NCBI RefSeq assembly: GCF_004216915.1
Contig: NZ_SGXD01000001.1
Span: 1,069,013-1,133,012 of the forward strand
DNA length: 64,000 bases
Direction: 5' to 3'
From: Motilibacter rhizosphaerae
Lineage (GTDB): Bacteria; Actinomycetota; Actinomycetes; Motilibacterales; Motilibacteraceae
Of the stretch, positions 1 to 8,819 are shown piece after piece. Positions within the stretch are counted from its first letter, which is position 1. Every line of letters starts with the position of its first letter. The position numbers and the translations under genes are program-made. The notes beneath the pieces are model-generated. The model made no database searches. It saw only the letters and a program-made list of their open reading frames with translations, and was not told where the DNA came from.

Positions 1-484
1 CGACCACGTCGTCCACCTCGCCGACGCACTCCGCTTCATCACCGGCTGCGAGTACGCCGACGTCTTCGCCGAGGCGGGCCGGCTGCACGCGGACTCCCGG
101 GTCGAGGAGGTGGCCCAGGTCGTCGTGACGACGACCGACGGCGCCTGGGCGTCGATCGACCCGGGCTGGTCGCGGCCGCAGGGCATGGCCGGGGGAGTGG
201 ACTTCGAGATGCAGCTGTGGTTCGAGGGTGGCCGCGTGCTCGTCGACGCCTTCGCGCGCCACGCGGTGCTCACCTCACCCGGCGGGCGCGTGGCGCACCT
301 GCCCTACGACCCGGGGATCGACGCCGCGATGCTCGCCGACTGGGTCGGCGCGATCGAGGACGGCGCCCCGCCCCCCGTGCCGCTGGAGGAGGGCTGGCGC
401 GCGACCCGCGTCGCCCTCGGCGCCCTCGAGTCCGCCGCCACCGGCGACGTCGTCGACCTGCAGAGCAAGGAGATCCCCGCATGA
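1..484 (+). CDS. Gfo/Idh/MocA-family oxidoreductase, C-terminal part (5' truncated)
   Basis: The window opens inside this gene, whose codons run in the frame starting at base 2. About 160 residues remain. HVVHLADALRFITG near the left edge matches the conserved helix (H..D..RF.TG) of the C-terminal alpha/beta domain of Gfo/Idh/MocA NAD(P)-dependent sugar or polyol dehydrogenases. The Rossmann half lies outside the window. The TGA stop overlaps the permease ATG (ATGA, 481-484), so the gene is co-translated with the transport genes and probably oxidises the imported sugar or polyol. The substrate cannot be read from this fragment. Confidence 0.8.
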   Translation, partial: DHVVHLADALRFITGCEYADVFAEAGRLHADSRVEEVAQVVVTTTDGAWASIDPGWSRPQGMAGGVDFEMQLWFEGGRVLVDAFARHAVLTSPGGRVAHLPYDPGIDAAMLADWVGAIEDGAPPPVPLEEGWRATRVALGALESAATGDVVDLQSKEIPA

Positions 485-1563
485 GCGCCACCCCGTCGTC
501 TCCTGCCGGCCTGTCGCGACTCCGGGTGGACCACCTCCGGCGCTACGGCCTGTGGGTCGTCTTCGCCGCGGTCACCCTGGCCCTCGCGGCGGCGTCGAGC
601 ACCTTCCGCCAGCCGATCAACCTGCAGAACATCCTGGAGCAGAACAGCATCCTCGGCATCGTCGCCTGCGGCATGGCCGTCATGATGATCTCCGGCGGCT
701 TCGACCTCTCCGTCGGCGCCGTCGGCGTGAGCGCCTCCGTCCTCGCGGCCGTCGTCTCCTCCCGGTGGGGCGCCGGAGCGGCCATCGTCAGCGGCGTCCT
801 CCTCGGCGCCGCCATCGGGCTGGTCAACGGCCTGCTCATCGCCCGCGTCCGCATCAACGCCTTCGTGGCGACGTTCGCCATGGCGAGCATCGTCTCCGGC
901 CTGCTGTTCGTCGCTACTGGGGCGGAGTCGAAGCCCGCGGAGGTGCACGTGCTGGCGTCGGCCGCCTCCGACCGGGTCGCCGGCGTCCCCGTCGTGTTCC
1001 TCGTCTTCCTGCTGTGCCTGGCGCTGGTCTGGTACTTCATGACGCGGACGCGCTACGGCCACTACGTCTACAGCGTGGGCGGCAACGAGGAGGCGAGCCA
1101 CCTCTCCGGAGTCCCCGTGCAGGCCGTGCGCATCCTCGCGTTCAGCCTTGGCGGGCTGTTCGCCTCGGTCGCGGGGCTGCTCCTCCTGGGCCAGACCTCG
1201 GTCGGGCAGCCGAGCGCCGCATCGAGCTGGCCGCTGCAGGCGATCGCCATCTGCGTCGTGGGCGGCATCGCCCTGACGGGAGGTACGGGCCGGATCCCCG
1301 ACGTCCTCGCCGCCACGCTCTTCCTCGGCGTCATCGCCAACGGCCTCAACCAGCTGAACGTCTCGCCGTACTGGCAGCCCACGGTGACCGGCGTCGTCAT
1401 CCTCGTCGCCGTCGTGCTCGAGCAGTACAACAAGCAGCTCCGCGGCTCCGTCCGGCGGACCGCGGCACCGCGTACCGCCTCAGCAGCAGGCGCTCCGCAC
1501 CGCTCCACCTCGACCCCCGTCCCCACCACCTCCCTTCCCACCACTTCGCAGGAGCTCCGGTGA
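481..1563 (+). CDS. Sugar ABC transporter permease (RbsC-like)
   Basis: This 360-residue integral membrane protein has about nine or ten hydrophobic segments and is of the RbsC/BPD_transp_2 type, which forms the channel of CUT2 sugar importers. Visible family marks are MMISGGFDLSVGA near residue 70 and GGIALTGGTGRI near residue 265, the cytoplasmic loop that contacts the ATPase. The last 40 residues are a Ser/Thr/Pro-rich tail that is longer than usual. The ATG at 481 overlaps the upstream stop and its own TGA overlaps the GTG of the binding-protein gene, so the operon is tightly coupled. The substrate class (pentose, hexose or polyol) is inferred only from the family. Confidence 0.92.
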   Translation: MSATPSSPAGLSRLRVDHLRRYGLWVVFAAVTLALAAASSTFRQPINLQNILEQNSILGIVACGMAVMMISGGFDLSVGAVGVSASVLAAVVSSRWGAGAAIVSGVLLGAAIGLVNGLLIARVRINAFVATFAMASIVSGLLFVATGAESKPAEVHVLASAASDRVAGVPVVFLVFLLCLALVWYFMTRTRYGHYVYSVGGNEEASHLSGVPVQAVRILAFSLGGLFASVAGLLLLGQTSVGQPSAASSWPLQAIAICVVGGIALTGGTGRIPDVLAATLFLGVIANGLNQLNVSPYWQPTVTGVVILVAVVLEQYNKQLRGSVRRTAAPRTASAAGAPHRSTSTPVPTTSLPTTSQELR

Positions 1564-2651
1564 TCCCCACGTCCTCCCACGCCCGCCTCGTCGGTCTCAC
1601 GGCGTGCGCCGCCCTCGTCAGCAGCCTCGCCGCGTGCAGCGGTAGTACGGCGACGAGCACGGCAGCCAGCTCCGGTGCGCCGGTGGCCAGCGGGTCCAGC
1701 GCGCCCGCCGCCAGCGGCAGCAGCGCGGCGACAGCGCAGGCGGCGCAGGCAGCGAACCCGGACCTCCCCGCGGGGACCTGCAGCGGCAAGAAGATCGGAC
1801 TGTCGAACATCTCGACGACGATCCCGTTCCTGGCCGCGATGGACGACGCGTTCAAGAAGGAGGCCGAGCGGCTGGGGATGAAGCCCACGGTGCTCAACGG
1901 GAACCTCGACAACGCCACCCTGGTCAACAACATCGGCACGCTCGCCGCGCAGCGCGTCGACGCGCTGCTCGTGACCTCCTCCAGCCCCACCGCGCCGGTG
2001 GGGGCCGTGAAGGCGGCGCAGAAGTCCGGGATCCCGGTGCTGGCGCTCAACGCTCCCCTGGACCCCGCGGCAGGGGCGGTGACCTACGTCGGGGCCTCGG
2101 ACTACGAGTACGGCGTCTCGCTCGGGCAGCTGCTCCTCAAGGCCCTGCCGCAGGGCGGGAAGATCGCCGTCATCCTCGGCCCGCTGGGTGGGACGCCGCA
2201 GGTGCAGCGGCTCAAGGGCCTCCAGGACGTCATCAAGGACAAGCCGCAGTACGCGATCATCGCCAAGCCGGTAGACGAGTTCGACAACAGCAAGAACCTC
2301 GCGGTGACGCAGGACCTGCTGTCGAAGTACCCCAAGGGCAAGCTCGACGCCGTCATCGCGCAGGGGCCGCAGATGTACGTCGGGGCGAACTACGCGCGCC
2401 AGCACGGCCGGGACGACATCACCTTCATCGCAGGCGACTACTCGAAGCAGGTCGAGGACGCGATCCGCAGCGGTGCGCTCTACGGGACGGTGAACCAGAG
2501 CCCGCGGCTCGAGGGGACGATCGGCGCGGCGTACGCCTGCGCCTGGATCTCCGGCCACAAGGACCAGGTCGTGGCCCCTGAGGCGAACATCGCGCTCCCC
2601 GTCGTGACGAAGGCCGACGTCGACGCCGACCCGTCCGAGTGGAGCGGCTGA
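1560..2651 (+). CDS. Sugar ABC transporter substrate-binding lipoprotein
   Basis: This 363-residue protein belongs to the periplasmic-binding-protein-4 (ribose/galactose type) family. It has a lipoprotein signal peptide with lipobox LAAC and acylated Cys26, then a Ser/Ala-rich linker to about residue 65 and a two-lobed binding domain. It would sit on the outer face of the membrane and hand sugar to the permease. The GTG start at 1560 is chosen because the signal peptide begins there and it overlaps the permease stop (GTGA). The ATPase gene follows by five bases. Confidence 0.9.
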   Translation: MIPTSSHARLVGLTACAALVSSLAACSGSTATSTAASSGAPVASGSSAPAASGSSAATAQAAQAANPDLPAGTCSGKKIGLSNISTTIPFLAAMDDAFKKEAERLGMKPTVLNGNLDNATLVNNIGTLAAQRVDALLVTSSSPTAPVGAVKAAQKSGIPVLALNAPLDPAAGAVTYVGASDYEYGVSLGQLLLKALPQGGKIAVILGPLGGTPQVQRLKGLQDVIKDKPQYAIIAKPVDEFDNSKNLAVTQDLLSKYPKGKLDAVIAQGPQMYVGANYARQHGRDDITFIAGDYSKQVEDAIRSGALYGTVNQSPRLEGTIGAAYACAWISGHKDQVVAPEANIALPVVTKADVDADPSEWSG

Positions 2652-2656
2652 GCGGC

Positions 2657-4189
2657 ATGACGAGCGACGTCCGGCTCGAGGTCGAGCACCTCACCAAGCA
2701 GTTCGGCAGCACCGTCGTCCTGGACGACGTCAGCCTCGCCGTCCGCCGCGGCCAGATCCACGGGCTCATCGGGCAGAACGGCGCCGGCAAGTCCACGCTC
2801 GTCAAGGTCCTCGCCGGCATCCACGCGGATCACGGGGGCCGGGTCCTCGTCGACGGTGCACCGGTCGCGCTGCGGACGCCCAGGGAGTCGCGCCGCGAGG
2901 GCATCGCCGTCATCCACCAGGAGTTCAGCCTGGTGCCGAGCATGTCCGTCGCCGAGAACCTCGTGCTGGGGCAGGAGGCGGGCCGCGTCGCGTACAGCGC
3001 GGGAGCGACCCGCCGTGCGGCGGAGGACGTGGTGGCGGCTGCGGGGATCGACGTGGGGGTGCCACTGGCGACCCCGGTGCGCGAGCTCGGGCCCGCCCTG
3101 ATGCAGCGGATCGAGATCGCGAAGGCGCTCGGCCAGCGCGCGAGCGTGCTCGTCATGGACGAGCCCACCGCGCGGCTGTCCGAGCGGGAGCGGGAGTGGC
3201 TCTTCACGACCATGCGCCGCCTCTCCGACGAGGGCGTGGGGATCGTGTTCATCTCGCACTTCCTCGAGGAGGTGCGGCAGGTCACCGACTGGCTGAGCGT
3301 GCTGCGCGGAGGCGTGGTGGTGCGCTCGGCCCCCACCGCCGGCCTCCCGGTGGGAGAGATGGCCGAGCTCATGCTCGGGGAGGAGCTGCGCAGCACCCTC
3401 GGGGCGCACGCGTCCCGCGCGGACGACGGGCACCGCGTGGTGCTGGAGGCCGCGCGAGCCCGCGTCGGCAGCAGGCTGCGCGGCGTGGACTGCCAGCTGC
3501 GCCAGGGCGAGATCCTCGGCGTGGCAGGGCTCGTCGGCTCCGGCCGGACGCGGCTGGCGCGGCTGCTCACCGGCGTGGACGCTGCGGACGAGGGCGTGGT
3601 GACCCTGCGCGGCGCCCGCCTGGCGGGCGGTGGTCCGCGCGGCGCGGTCGGGCAGGGCGTGGCCCTCGTGCCCGAGGACCGCAAGCACCAGGGGCTCAGC
3701 CTGCGCAGTCCCGTCGGCGACAACCTCGTGCTCATGGCCCTGCAGCGACGGCTCGGCGGCCCGCTCGCCGTCCCCCGCTCCCGGGTCGACGGGCTGGCCC
3801 GGCAGCTCGTCGAGGAGCTCGAGGTGCACCCGGCGCGTACGGACCTGCCGGCTGGCGCGCTCAGCGGCGGCAACCAGCAGAAGGTGCTGCTGGGCAAGGC
3901 ACTCGCCTCGCGTCCCGACGTCCTCGTCGTCGACCAGCCGACCGCCGGCGTCGACGTCGGGACGAAGGCGCAGATCCACCGGCTGCTGCACGCCGAGGCC
4001 GAGGCCGGGGCGGCCCTCGCGGTCGTGACCGACGACCTCGAGGAGCTCTACGCCCTGGCCGACCGCCTCCTCGTCATGCACCGGGGCACGGTGCTCTGGC
4101 GCGGGCTCCCCGCGCAGCTGCCGCGCGACGAGCTGCTGACGATGATGGCGACCGGCGTGGTCCCGTCCCACCTCGCCGGGGCCGCGTGA
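2657..4189 (+). CDS. Sugar ABC transporter ATPase, two ABC domains (RbsA/MglA-like)
   Basis: This is a 510-residue duplicated ABC ATPase of the CUT2 class. Domain 1 has a canonical Walker A (GQNGAGKST) and Walker B (VLVMDEPTA), with a weak signature around ELGPALMQRIEI. Domain 2 has the family's usual degenerate Walker A (GLVGSGRTRL) but a perfect signature, LSGGNQQK. ATG 2657 is preferred over an in-frame GTG at 2639 because it clears the previous stop and has GGAG upstream. The TGA overlaps the GTG of the kinase gene. It powers import with the permease and lipoprotein. Confidence 0.93.
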   Translation: MTSDVRLEVEHLTKQFGSTVVLDDVSLAVRRGQIHGLIGQNGAGKSTLVKVLAGIHADHGGRVLVDGAPVALRTPRESRREGIAVIHQEFSLVPSMSVAENLVLGQEAGRVAYSAGATRRAAEDVVAAAGIDVGVPLATPVRELGPALMQRIEIAKALGQRASVLVMDEPTARLSEREREWLFTTMRRLSDEGVGIVFISHFLEEVRQVTDWLSVLRGGVVVRSAPTAGLPVGEMAELMLGEELRSTLGAHASRADDGHRVVLEAARARVGSRLRGVDCQLRQGEILGVAGLVGSGRTRLARLLTGVDAADEGVVTLRGARLAGGGPRGAVGQGVALVPEDRKHQGLSLRSPVGDNLVLMALQRRLGGPLAVPRSRVDGLARQLVEELEVHPARTDLPAGALSGGNQQKVLLGKALASRPDVLVVDQPTAGVDVGTKAQIHRLLHAEAEAGAALAVVTDDLEELYALADRLLVMHRGTVLWRGLPAQLPRDELLTMMATGVVPSHLAGAA

Positions 4190-5130
4190 CCGCGGCGCCG
4201 GCCGGGTCGGTGGTCGCCCTCGACGTTGGGGGGACCTCGATCAAGGGGGCGCGGTTCTCCGCCCGGGGCGCGAGCCTGCAGCGGGCGGTGGTCCCGAGCG
4301 GGACCGGCGGGGCGGCGCTCGACGCGGCACTGGAGCTCGTCCGCCACCTGGCCGCCCCGGACACCCGGGCGGTCGGGCTCGCCGCCCCCGGTCTCGTCGA
4401 TGCCGCGTCGGGGACGGTGCGCTACGCGGCGAACCTCGGCTGGCGCGACGTCCCCCTCGCCGGGCTCGTCGAGGAGCGGTGCGGGCTGCCGGCCAGCGTG
4501 CAGCAGGACGTCAGCGCAGCCGGTCGGGCCGAGGCCGCCGCGCGGGGGAGCGCGGACGACGAGGTGCTCCTGCTCGTCATGCTCGGGACGGGGGTCGGGG
4601 CCTCCGTGGTCGTCGGTGGCCGTCCGCTGCCGGGTGCGGCGGGGATGGCCGCCGAGCTCGGCCACCTGCAGGCCCGCCCCGACGGCGAGCAGTGCACGTG
4701 CGGCCAGCGCGGGTGCGTCGAGGTCTACGCCTCCGCCTCCGCGGTCACCCGGCGCTACGCCTCGGCCGTCGGCCGTCCCGTGGCGAGCGCCGAGGAGGTC
4801 GTGGCGCGGCTGGCGTGCGAGCCCGCTGCGCGGCACGTCTGGAACGAGGCGTGCGAGGTGCTGGGGGGAGCGCTGGCATCCGCGACGCTGCTGCTCGACC
4901 CGGCCGTCGTCGTGCTCGGCGGCGGCCTCGCCCGCGCCGGCGAGCGCCTGCTGACCCCCGTACGCGCCGCGACCGCCGCCCGCCTCGCCTGGCGCCGGCC
5001 CCCACCGGTGGTGCCCAGCGCGATCGGTGACGACGTCGGCGTGGTCGGTGCCGCCCTCGGGGCGTGGGACCGCACGGGGTGGGGCGTCCCCGACGCCTGG
5101 CGGGGCGCAGCCCGTACCCATCCGTCATGA
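4186..5130 (+). CDS. ROK-family sugar kinase
   Basis: This 314-residue protein has the ROK layout: ATP phosphate-binding ALDVGGTSIKG near residue 10, the catalytic-base position QQD (Asp108), glycine-rich GTGVGASV, and the zinc motif CxCGxxGC from Cys170. These features support an active sugar kinase (glucokinase or allose/N-acetylmannosamine-kinase type) rather than a regulator. It has no helix-turn-helix. The GTG overlaps the ATPase stop, so it should phosphorylate the sugar brought in by the upstream transporter. The actual hexose cannot be assigned. Confidence 0.88.
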   Translation: MTAAPAGSVVALDVGGTSIKGARFSARGASLQRAVVPSGTGGAALDAALELVRHLAAPDTRAVGLAAPGLVDAASGTVRYAANLGWRDVPLAGLVEERCGLPASVQQDVSAAGRAEAAARGSADDEVLLLVMLGTGVGASVVVGGRPLPGAAGMAAELGHLQARPDGEQCTCGQRGCVEVYASASAVTRRYASAVGRPVASAEEVVARLACEPAARHVWNEACEVLGGALASATLLLDPAVVVLGGGLARAGERLLTPVRAATAARLAWRRPPPVVPSAIGDDVGVVGAALGAWDRTGWGVPDAWRGAARTHPS

Positions 5131-5155
5131 CACCCCGATGCCGCTGGAGGTCCCC

Positions 5156-6463
5156 ATGCCCCGCCGCCGCCTGCTCCCGCTCGCCCCGCCCGAGGGGGCC
5201 GCACCACCCGAGGGCACCCTGCCGCTGGTCGCGCAGCACGTCGTCGCGCTCGAGGCCGAGTGGCGCGAGGTGCTGGCCGTCGGGACGGAGATGCTGCAGG
5301 AGTCCGAGACGAGCGTGACGGGCGCGATCGCCGCGGCCTCGTCCGCCGACGACCTCGCGGCCAGCGTCGAGCTGGTGGCAGCCGCCATCGCGGAGATGTC
5401 GGCGACGGTCGCGGAGATCGAGCGCAACGCGGAGGGCGCGGCGGGAGTGACGGCCACCGGGGCGGCGCTCGTGCAGCAGGCCGACGGGCGCATCAAGCGG
5501 CTGCAGGAGGGGACTGCGGCGATCGAGCAGGCGGCGTCCCTCATCGGTGCCGTCGCACGACGCACGCACATCCTCGCGCTCAACGCCACCATCGAGGCGG
5601 GGCGCGACTTGGCGTCCAGCCGTACCTTCACGACCGTCGCCAACGAGGTGAAGGACCTCGCGGGGCAGACCGCCTCCGCGACGCGGCAGGTCGCGGACAC
5701 CATCGCGAGCATCAAGCAGGCAGCCGACGAGGTCGTGGACCTGCTGACGAGGGTGACGACGGTGCTGGGCGACGTGGACGAGCACCAGCGGGTGATCCGC
5801 GGGACCGTGCGCCAGCAGGTGCTGGCGACCGAGGAGATCCATCGCAGCAGCGGGATCGTCGCCACCTCGGCGCGCGAGCTCACCGCCACGGTCACGGACC
5901 TCACGGACGTGCTGCGGCACAACGCGTACGCCGGCGCCCGCGCCAAGATCGCCGCCGCTCACCTCGCCTTCCTGCAGGGAGAGGCCGCCCGCCTGCTCCC
6001 GCAGCCGGTCGCCCCGGGAGGTGCGGTCTCCGTGGTCCCGGCGGGCGGTGTGGTGGAGAGCGGTGGTGTCGTCCGCGTGCAGAACTTCGTGCGCGGCAGC
6101 AGGTCCTTCGAGTTCGACTACAAGGGCACCTGGATCCACGCCTTCGGCAACGTCGAAGCCGACGGCGCCGACTCCTTCAGCAGCATCCCCGGTGACACCG
6201 CGCGGTTCCGCTTCACCGGCCGACGGATCCGGCTCTTCGGCGTGCGCGCGCAGAACCACGGCCGGCTGTCGGTGGGCGTCGACGGGGGCCCCGCCGTGGT
6301 CGTCGACGAGTACGCCGAGCGCCGCATCCCCGCCTCGCTCCTCTGGGAGTCGCCGCTGCTCGAGCCGGGCGAGCACCGGATGCTGCTCACCGTGCTCGGC
6401 GAGAGCTCCCCCGCGTCGAGCTACTGCTGGGTGACGGTCGACCACGTGGAGGTCGTGCGGTAG
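5156..6463 (+). CDS. Soluble chemoreceptor-like (MCP signalling) protein with C-terminal carbohydrate-binding-like beta-sandwich
   Basis: This 435-residue protein has no signal peptide or membrane segment. Residues about 35-290 are helical and carry the MCP hairpin-tip text LALNATIEA (about 140-148) followed by VANEVKDLA, so they resemble a CheA/CheW-binding methyl-accepting domain. The usual ragEaGrGFAV stretch is altered to GRDLASSRTFTT. Residues about 305-435 read as a galactose-binding-like beta-sandwich (RFRFTGRRIRLFG, then GEHRMLL, ASSYCWVTVDHVEV). ATG 5156 is chosen over ATG 5138 because GGAGG at 5145-5149 fits it. It closes the sugar-transport operon, 25 bases after the kinase. Ligand and partners are unknown. 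Confidence 0.75.
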   Translation: MPRRRLLPLAPPEGAAPPEGTLPLVAQHVVALEAEWREVLAVGTEMLQESETSVTGAIAAASSADDLAASVELVAAAIAEMSATVAEIERNAEGAAGVTATGAALVQQADGRIKRLQEGTAAIEQAASLIGAVARRTHILALNATIEAGRDLASSRTFTTVANEVKDLAGQTASATRQVADTIASIKQAADEVVDLLTRVTTVLGDVDEHQRVIRGTVRQQVLATEEIHRSSGIVATSARELTATVTDLTDVLRHNAYAGARAKIAAAHLAFLQGEAARLLPQPVAPGGAVSVVPAGGVVESGGVVRVQNFVRGSRSFEFDYKGTWIHAFGNVEADGADSFSSIPGDTARFRFTGRRIRLFGVRAQNHGRLSVGVDGGPAVVVDEYAERRIPASLLWESPLLEPGEHRMLLTVLGESSPASSYCWVTVDHVEVVR

Positions 6464-6470
6464 GAGCGCC

Positions 6471-7742
6471 TCACGAGGAGAACAGCGCCAGCGGCTCCGA
6501 GCCGAGGACCTCCTCCACGGCGGTGAGGGCGAAGCGGGTGGCGCCGCGGAGCACGGCGTCGTCGCCGAGCGAGGACACGGCCCACTCCGGCGGGTCCACG
6601 AGCAGGGCGCGCGACTCCTCGACCGCCGCGCCGATGACGTGCTCCCGCGCGAAGGCGCTGTCCTCGTGGCCGAACAGGCTGCTGCCCAGCACTACCATCG
6701 CCGGGTCGAGCGCGAGCAGCGTCGGCGCGAGCGCGTGGGCCAACCGCGTACCGACCGAGCGGAGGGTGGTGCGCGCCTCGCGGTCCCCGCGCGCGGCTGC
6801 CTCCACCACGTCGGCGGCGCTGTAGAAGTTGGACGGGTCCACGCCCGGGCGCGCCTTGCGGCCTTCGCCGATCGTGCGTGCCGTCAGCCGGCTGCCGTCG
6901 GGGTAGACCATGAAGCCGATCTCCCCGGCGGCGCCGTGGTGGCCGTGCAGCGGGCGCCCGCCGGCGATGATGCCGGCCCCCACGCGCTCGCCGAGCAGGA
7001 CGAACATGAGGTCGTCGACACCCTGGCCCACGCCGCGCCACTGCTCGCCCACGGCAGCGAGGTTCGCGTCGTTGTCCAGGGCCACGGGGCAGCCGAGCTC
7101 GTCCTCGAGCATCCCCGCCACGTCGACCTCCGCCCAGTCGCGCAGGTTGTCGACGTAGCGCACCCGCCGGTCGTCCTGCACCCACCCCGGTGTGCCGAGC
7201 GCCGCGGCCAGGACGGGCCGCTCCTCCGGCGCGCCAGCGAGCGCGCGGCGGACGACGTCGACCGTCGCCGCGGCCCGCACCTTGCCCCGCAGGTCGCGCC
7301 GGACCCGCTTGCGCTGCACCGAGACGAGCTCCCCGTCGAGGTCGGCGACGCAGGCACCGACGGAGCCGGCGCGCACGTCCACGCCGACGACGTACGCGGC
7401 GGCGGGCGCGAAGACGAAGCGGCGGGCGGGTCGCCCGACCGAGCTCAGCGGGGGCAGCTCGGCGAGCAGCCCCACGGCCTTGAGGTCGTCGACGAGGACC
7501 TCGATCGTCGGGCGGGACAGCGCGGTCTGCTCGGCGAGCGCGGCCACGCGCGACGGCTCACCCGCCGCACGGACCGCACCGAGGACCGCGGCGGCGTTGC
7601 GGCCGCGCAGGTCCGCGACGGCGACGGCGCTCGTCCGGCGGGCCGCGGAGGACGCGCCGCGGCTCCCGTTGCCCAGCGGCCAGCGCCACTGCGCCGGCAG
7701 CCGGAGCGGAGCCGCACTGCCCGCACCGGCGTCCTCGACCAC
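6471..7742 (-). CDS. ROK-family transcriptional regulator
   Basis: This 423-residue protein has an N-terminal winged helix-turn-helix (about residues 45-95, text AALAEQTALSRPTIEVLVDDL) followed by a ROK sugar-sensing domain. Unlike the kinase in the convergent operon it lacks the CxCGxxGC zinc motif after GAAGEIGF, as many ROK repressors do, though LDNDAN is kept. GTG 7742 is preferred over GTG 7772 because TACGGT (7750-7755) lies seven bases upstream, a leaderless layout. It lies tail to tail with the chemoreceptor-like gene (7-bp gap), so it is a good candidate repressor of the sugar operon, although the operon promoter is outside the window. Confidence 0.85.
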   Translation of the reverse strand: MVEDAGAGSAAPLRLPAQWRWPLGNGSRGASSAARRTSAVAVADLRGRNAAAVLGAVRAAGEPSRVAALAEQTALSRPTIEVLVDDLKAVGLLAELPPLSSVGRPARRFVFAPAAAYVVGVDVRAGSVGACVADLDGELVSVQRKRVRRDLRGKVRAAATVDVVRRALAGAPEERPVLAAALGTPGWVQDDRRVRYVDNLRDWAEVDVAGMLEDELGCPVALDNDANLAAVGEQWRGVGQGVDDLMFVLLGERVGAGIIAGGRPLHGHHGAAGEIGFMVYPDGSRLTARTIGEGRKARPGVDPSNFYSAADVVEAAARGDREARTTLRSVGTRLAHALAPTLLALDPAMVVLGSSLFGHEDSAFAREHVIGAAVEESRALLVDPPEWAVSSLGDDAVLRGATRFALTAVEEVLGSEPLALFSS

Positions 7743-7776
7743 AGGCGTCACCGTAGCCGATAGGGAAGCCACCTGC

Positions 7777-8202
7777 TTAAGTCGTCGTACGCCCCTCGAC
7801 CAGCGCGACGAGCCGGAGCAGGTCGCCCTCGAGCGCCTCGGCCAGCCCCTCGAACTCCGCGGCGCGCGCCGGCGCCTCCGGACCGGTGATGACCGCGTGC
7901 AGCGTGACCTCGCTGCCGCCGTCCACCGGGAGGGCCTCGTGCCGGACCCGGAGGTGGGCCCCGTCGAGCACCAGGCTGTCCTCGAAGGTGGTCCCCGGCA
8001 CGAGGTCCGTGATGACGAAGACCTGCTCGTCGCGGCCGCGGGCCCGGCACACCCCGCGGACGCCCTTCGCGATCGGGGCCTCGAGCCGCAGGTACTCCAT
8101 GCCGGGCGCCCAGTCGGGGTGGGTCTCCACGTCGGCCCACCGCGCGTACAACTGCTCGGGGCGGGCGGTGGAGCGCACGGACAGGCGGGCGATCTCGATC
8201 AC
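7777..8202 (-). CDS. SRPBCC (START-like) family protein
   Basis: This 141-residue protein has the polyketide-cyclase/START-like pattern: SVRSTARPEQLYARWADVETHPDWAPGM at its start, then alternating beta strands and a long C-terminal helix. Such proteins form a hydrophobic cup for lipophilic ligands, and the ligand here is unknown. The GTG at 8202 has TAGCCT (minus-strand sense) seven bases upstream and no Shine-Dalgarno, suggesting leaderless translation. It precedes the ROK regulator gene on the same strand but that gene appears to have its own -10 box. Confidence 0.75.
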   Translation of the reverse strand: MIEIARLSVRSTARPEQLYARWADVETHPDWAPGMEYLRLEAPIAKGVRGVCRARGRDEQVFVITDLVPGTTFEDSLVLDGAHLRVRHEALPVDGGSEVTLHAVITGPEAPARAAEFEGLAEALEGDLLRLVALVEGRTTT

Positions 8203-8253
8203 GGCGCGCAGGCTAGCGGCCGGCTGCCCCCTCCATGGCAGACTGCGCGGGTG

Positions 8254-8736
8254 TCAGCCCTCCTGCGCGGCGCGCGAGCCCTCGGGACGAGGGGCGCCCA
8301 GCGCCGCGTCCAGAGCGCCCAGCCCCTGGCGCAGCGCCCGTCGCTCGGCTGGAGTCATCTGCGCGAGTGCGGCCACGAGGGTCCGGCGCCGGCGCGCCGC
8401 GTGCTCGTCGAGCAGGCGCCGGCCGTCAGGGGTGAGCTCGAGGAGCACCACGCGCGGGCGCGCCGCGTCCGCCGCCCGGACCACGTAGCCCGCGGACACG
8501 AGGCGGTCGGTGAGCCGGCTCGCCGACGACACCATGGCGTCGAGCTCCTCGGCCAGCTCGGTCATCGTCACGCGCCCCTGGCGCTGCACGACGAGCAGGG
8601 CGCGCATCTGGGACGGCGAGACCCGCTGGTCGCTGGTGTCGTACTGGCGCAGCCAGAGCACGGCCAGCGACTCCCCGGCGCGGTGGATCTCCTCCGCCAG
8701 GAGCTCCGGCTCTTCGGGCTGCGGGGGCACGACCAT
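8254..8736 (-). CDS. MarR-family transcriptional regulator
   Basis: This 160-residue winged-helix protein has recognition-helix text TMTELAEELDAMVSSASRLTDRL and a wing with PRVVLLELTPDGRRLL. The reading frame extends upstream to 8847, but ATG 8736 is chosen because its -10-like GACAGT lies seven bases upstream and the extra N-terminus has no family character. It is divergent from the SpoIIE-type phosphatase gene; the 83-bp spacer holds a small palindrome (8777-8788) that could be its operator. The inducer is unknown. Confidence 0.82.
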   Translation of the reverse strand: MVVPPQPEEPELLAEEIHRAGESLAVLWLRQYDTSDQRVSPSQMRALLVVQRQGRVTMTELAEELDAMVSSASRLTDRLVSAGYVVRAADAARPRVVLLELTPDGRRLLDEHAARRRRTLVAALAQMTPAERRALRQGLGALDAALGAPRPEGSRAAQEG

Positions 8737-8776
8737 CCTCGGGACTGTCTCACGCTCTGCCACCCGCCCATGCCTG

Positions 8777-8788
8777 GACGAGTTCGTC
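8777..8788. promoter_or_regulatory. Small palindrome between divergent marR-type and phosphatase genes
   Basis: GACGA-gt-TCGTC is a perfect 5-bp-arm palindrome in the 83-bp divergent spacer. Its position suits a MarR dimer controlling its own gene or the phosphatase gene. The arms are short, so chance occurrence in GC-rich DNA is possible. Confidence 0.3.
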
Positions 8789-8819
8789 GAAGCGGGGTCT
8801 ACCCACGGAGGAGGCGTCC

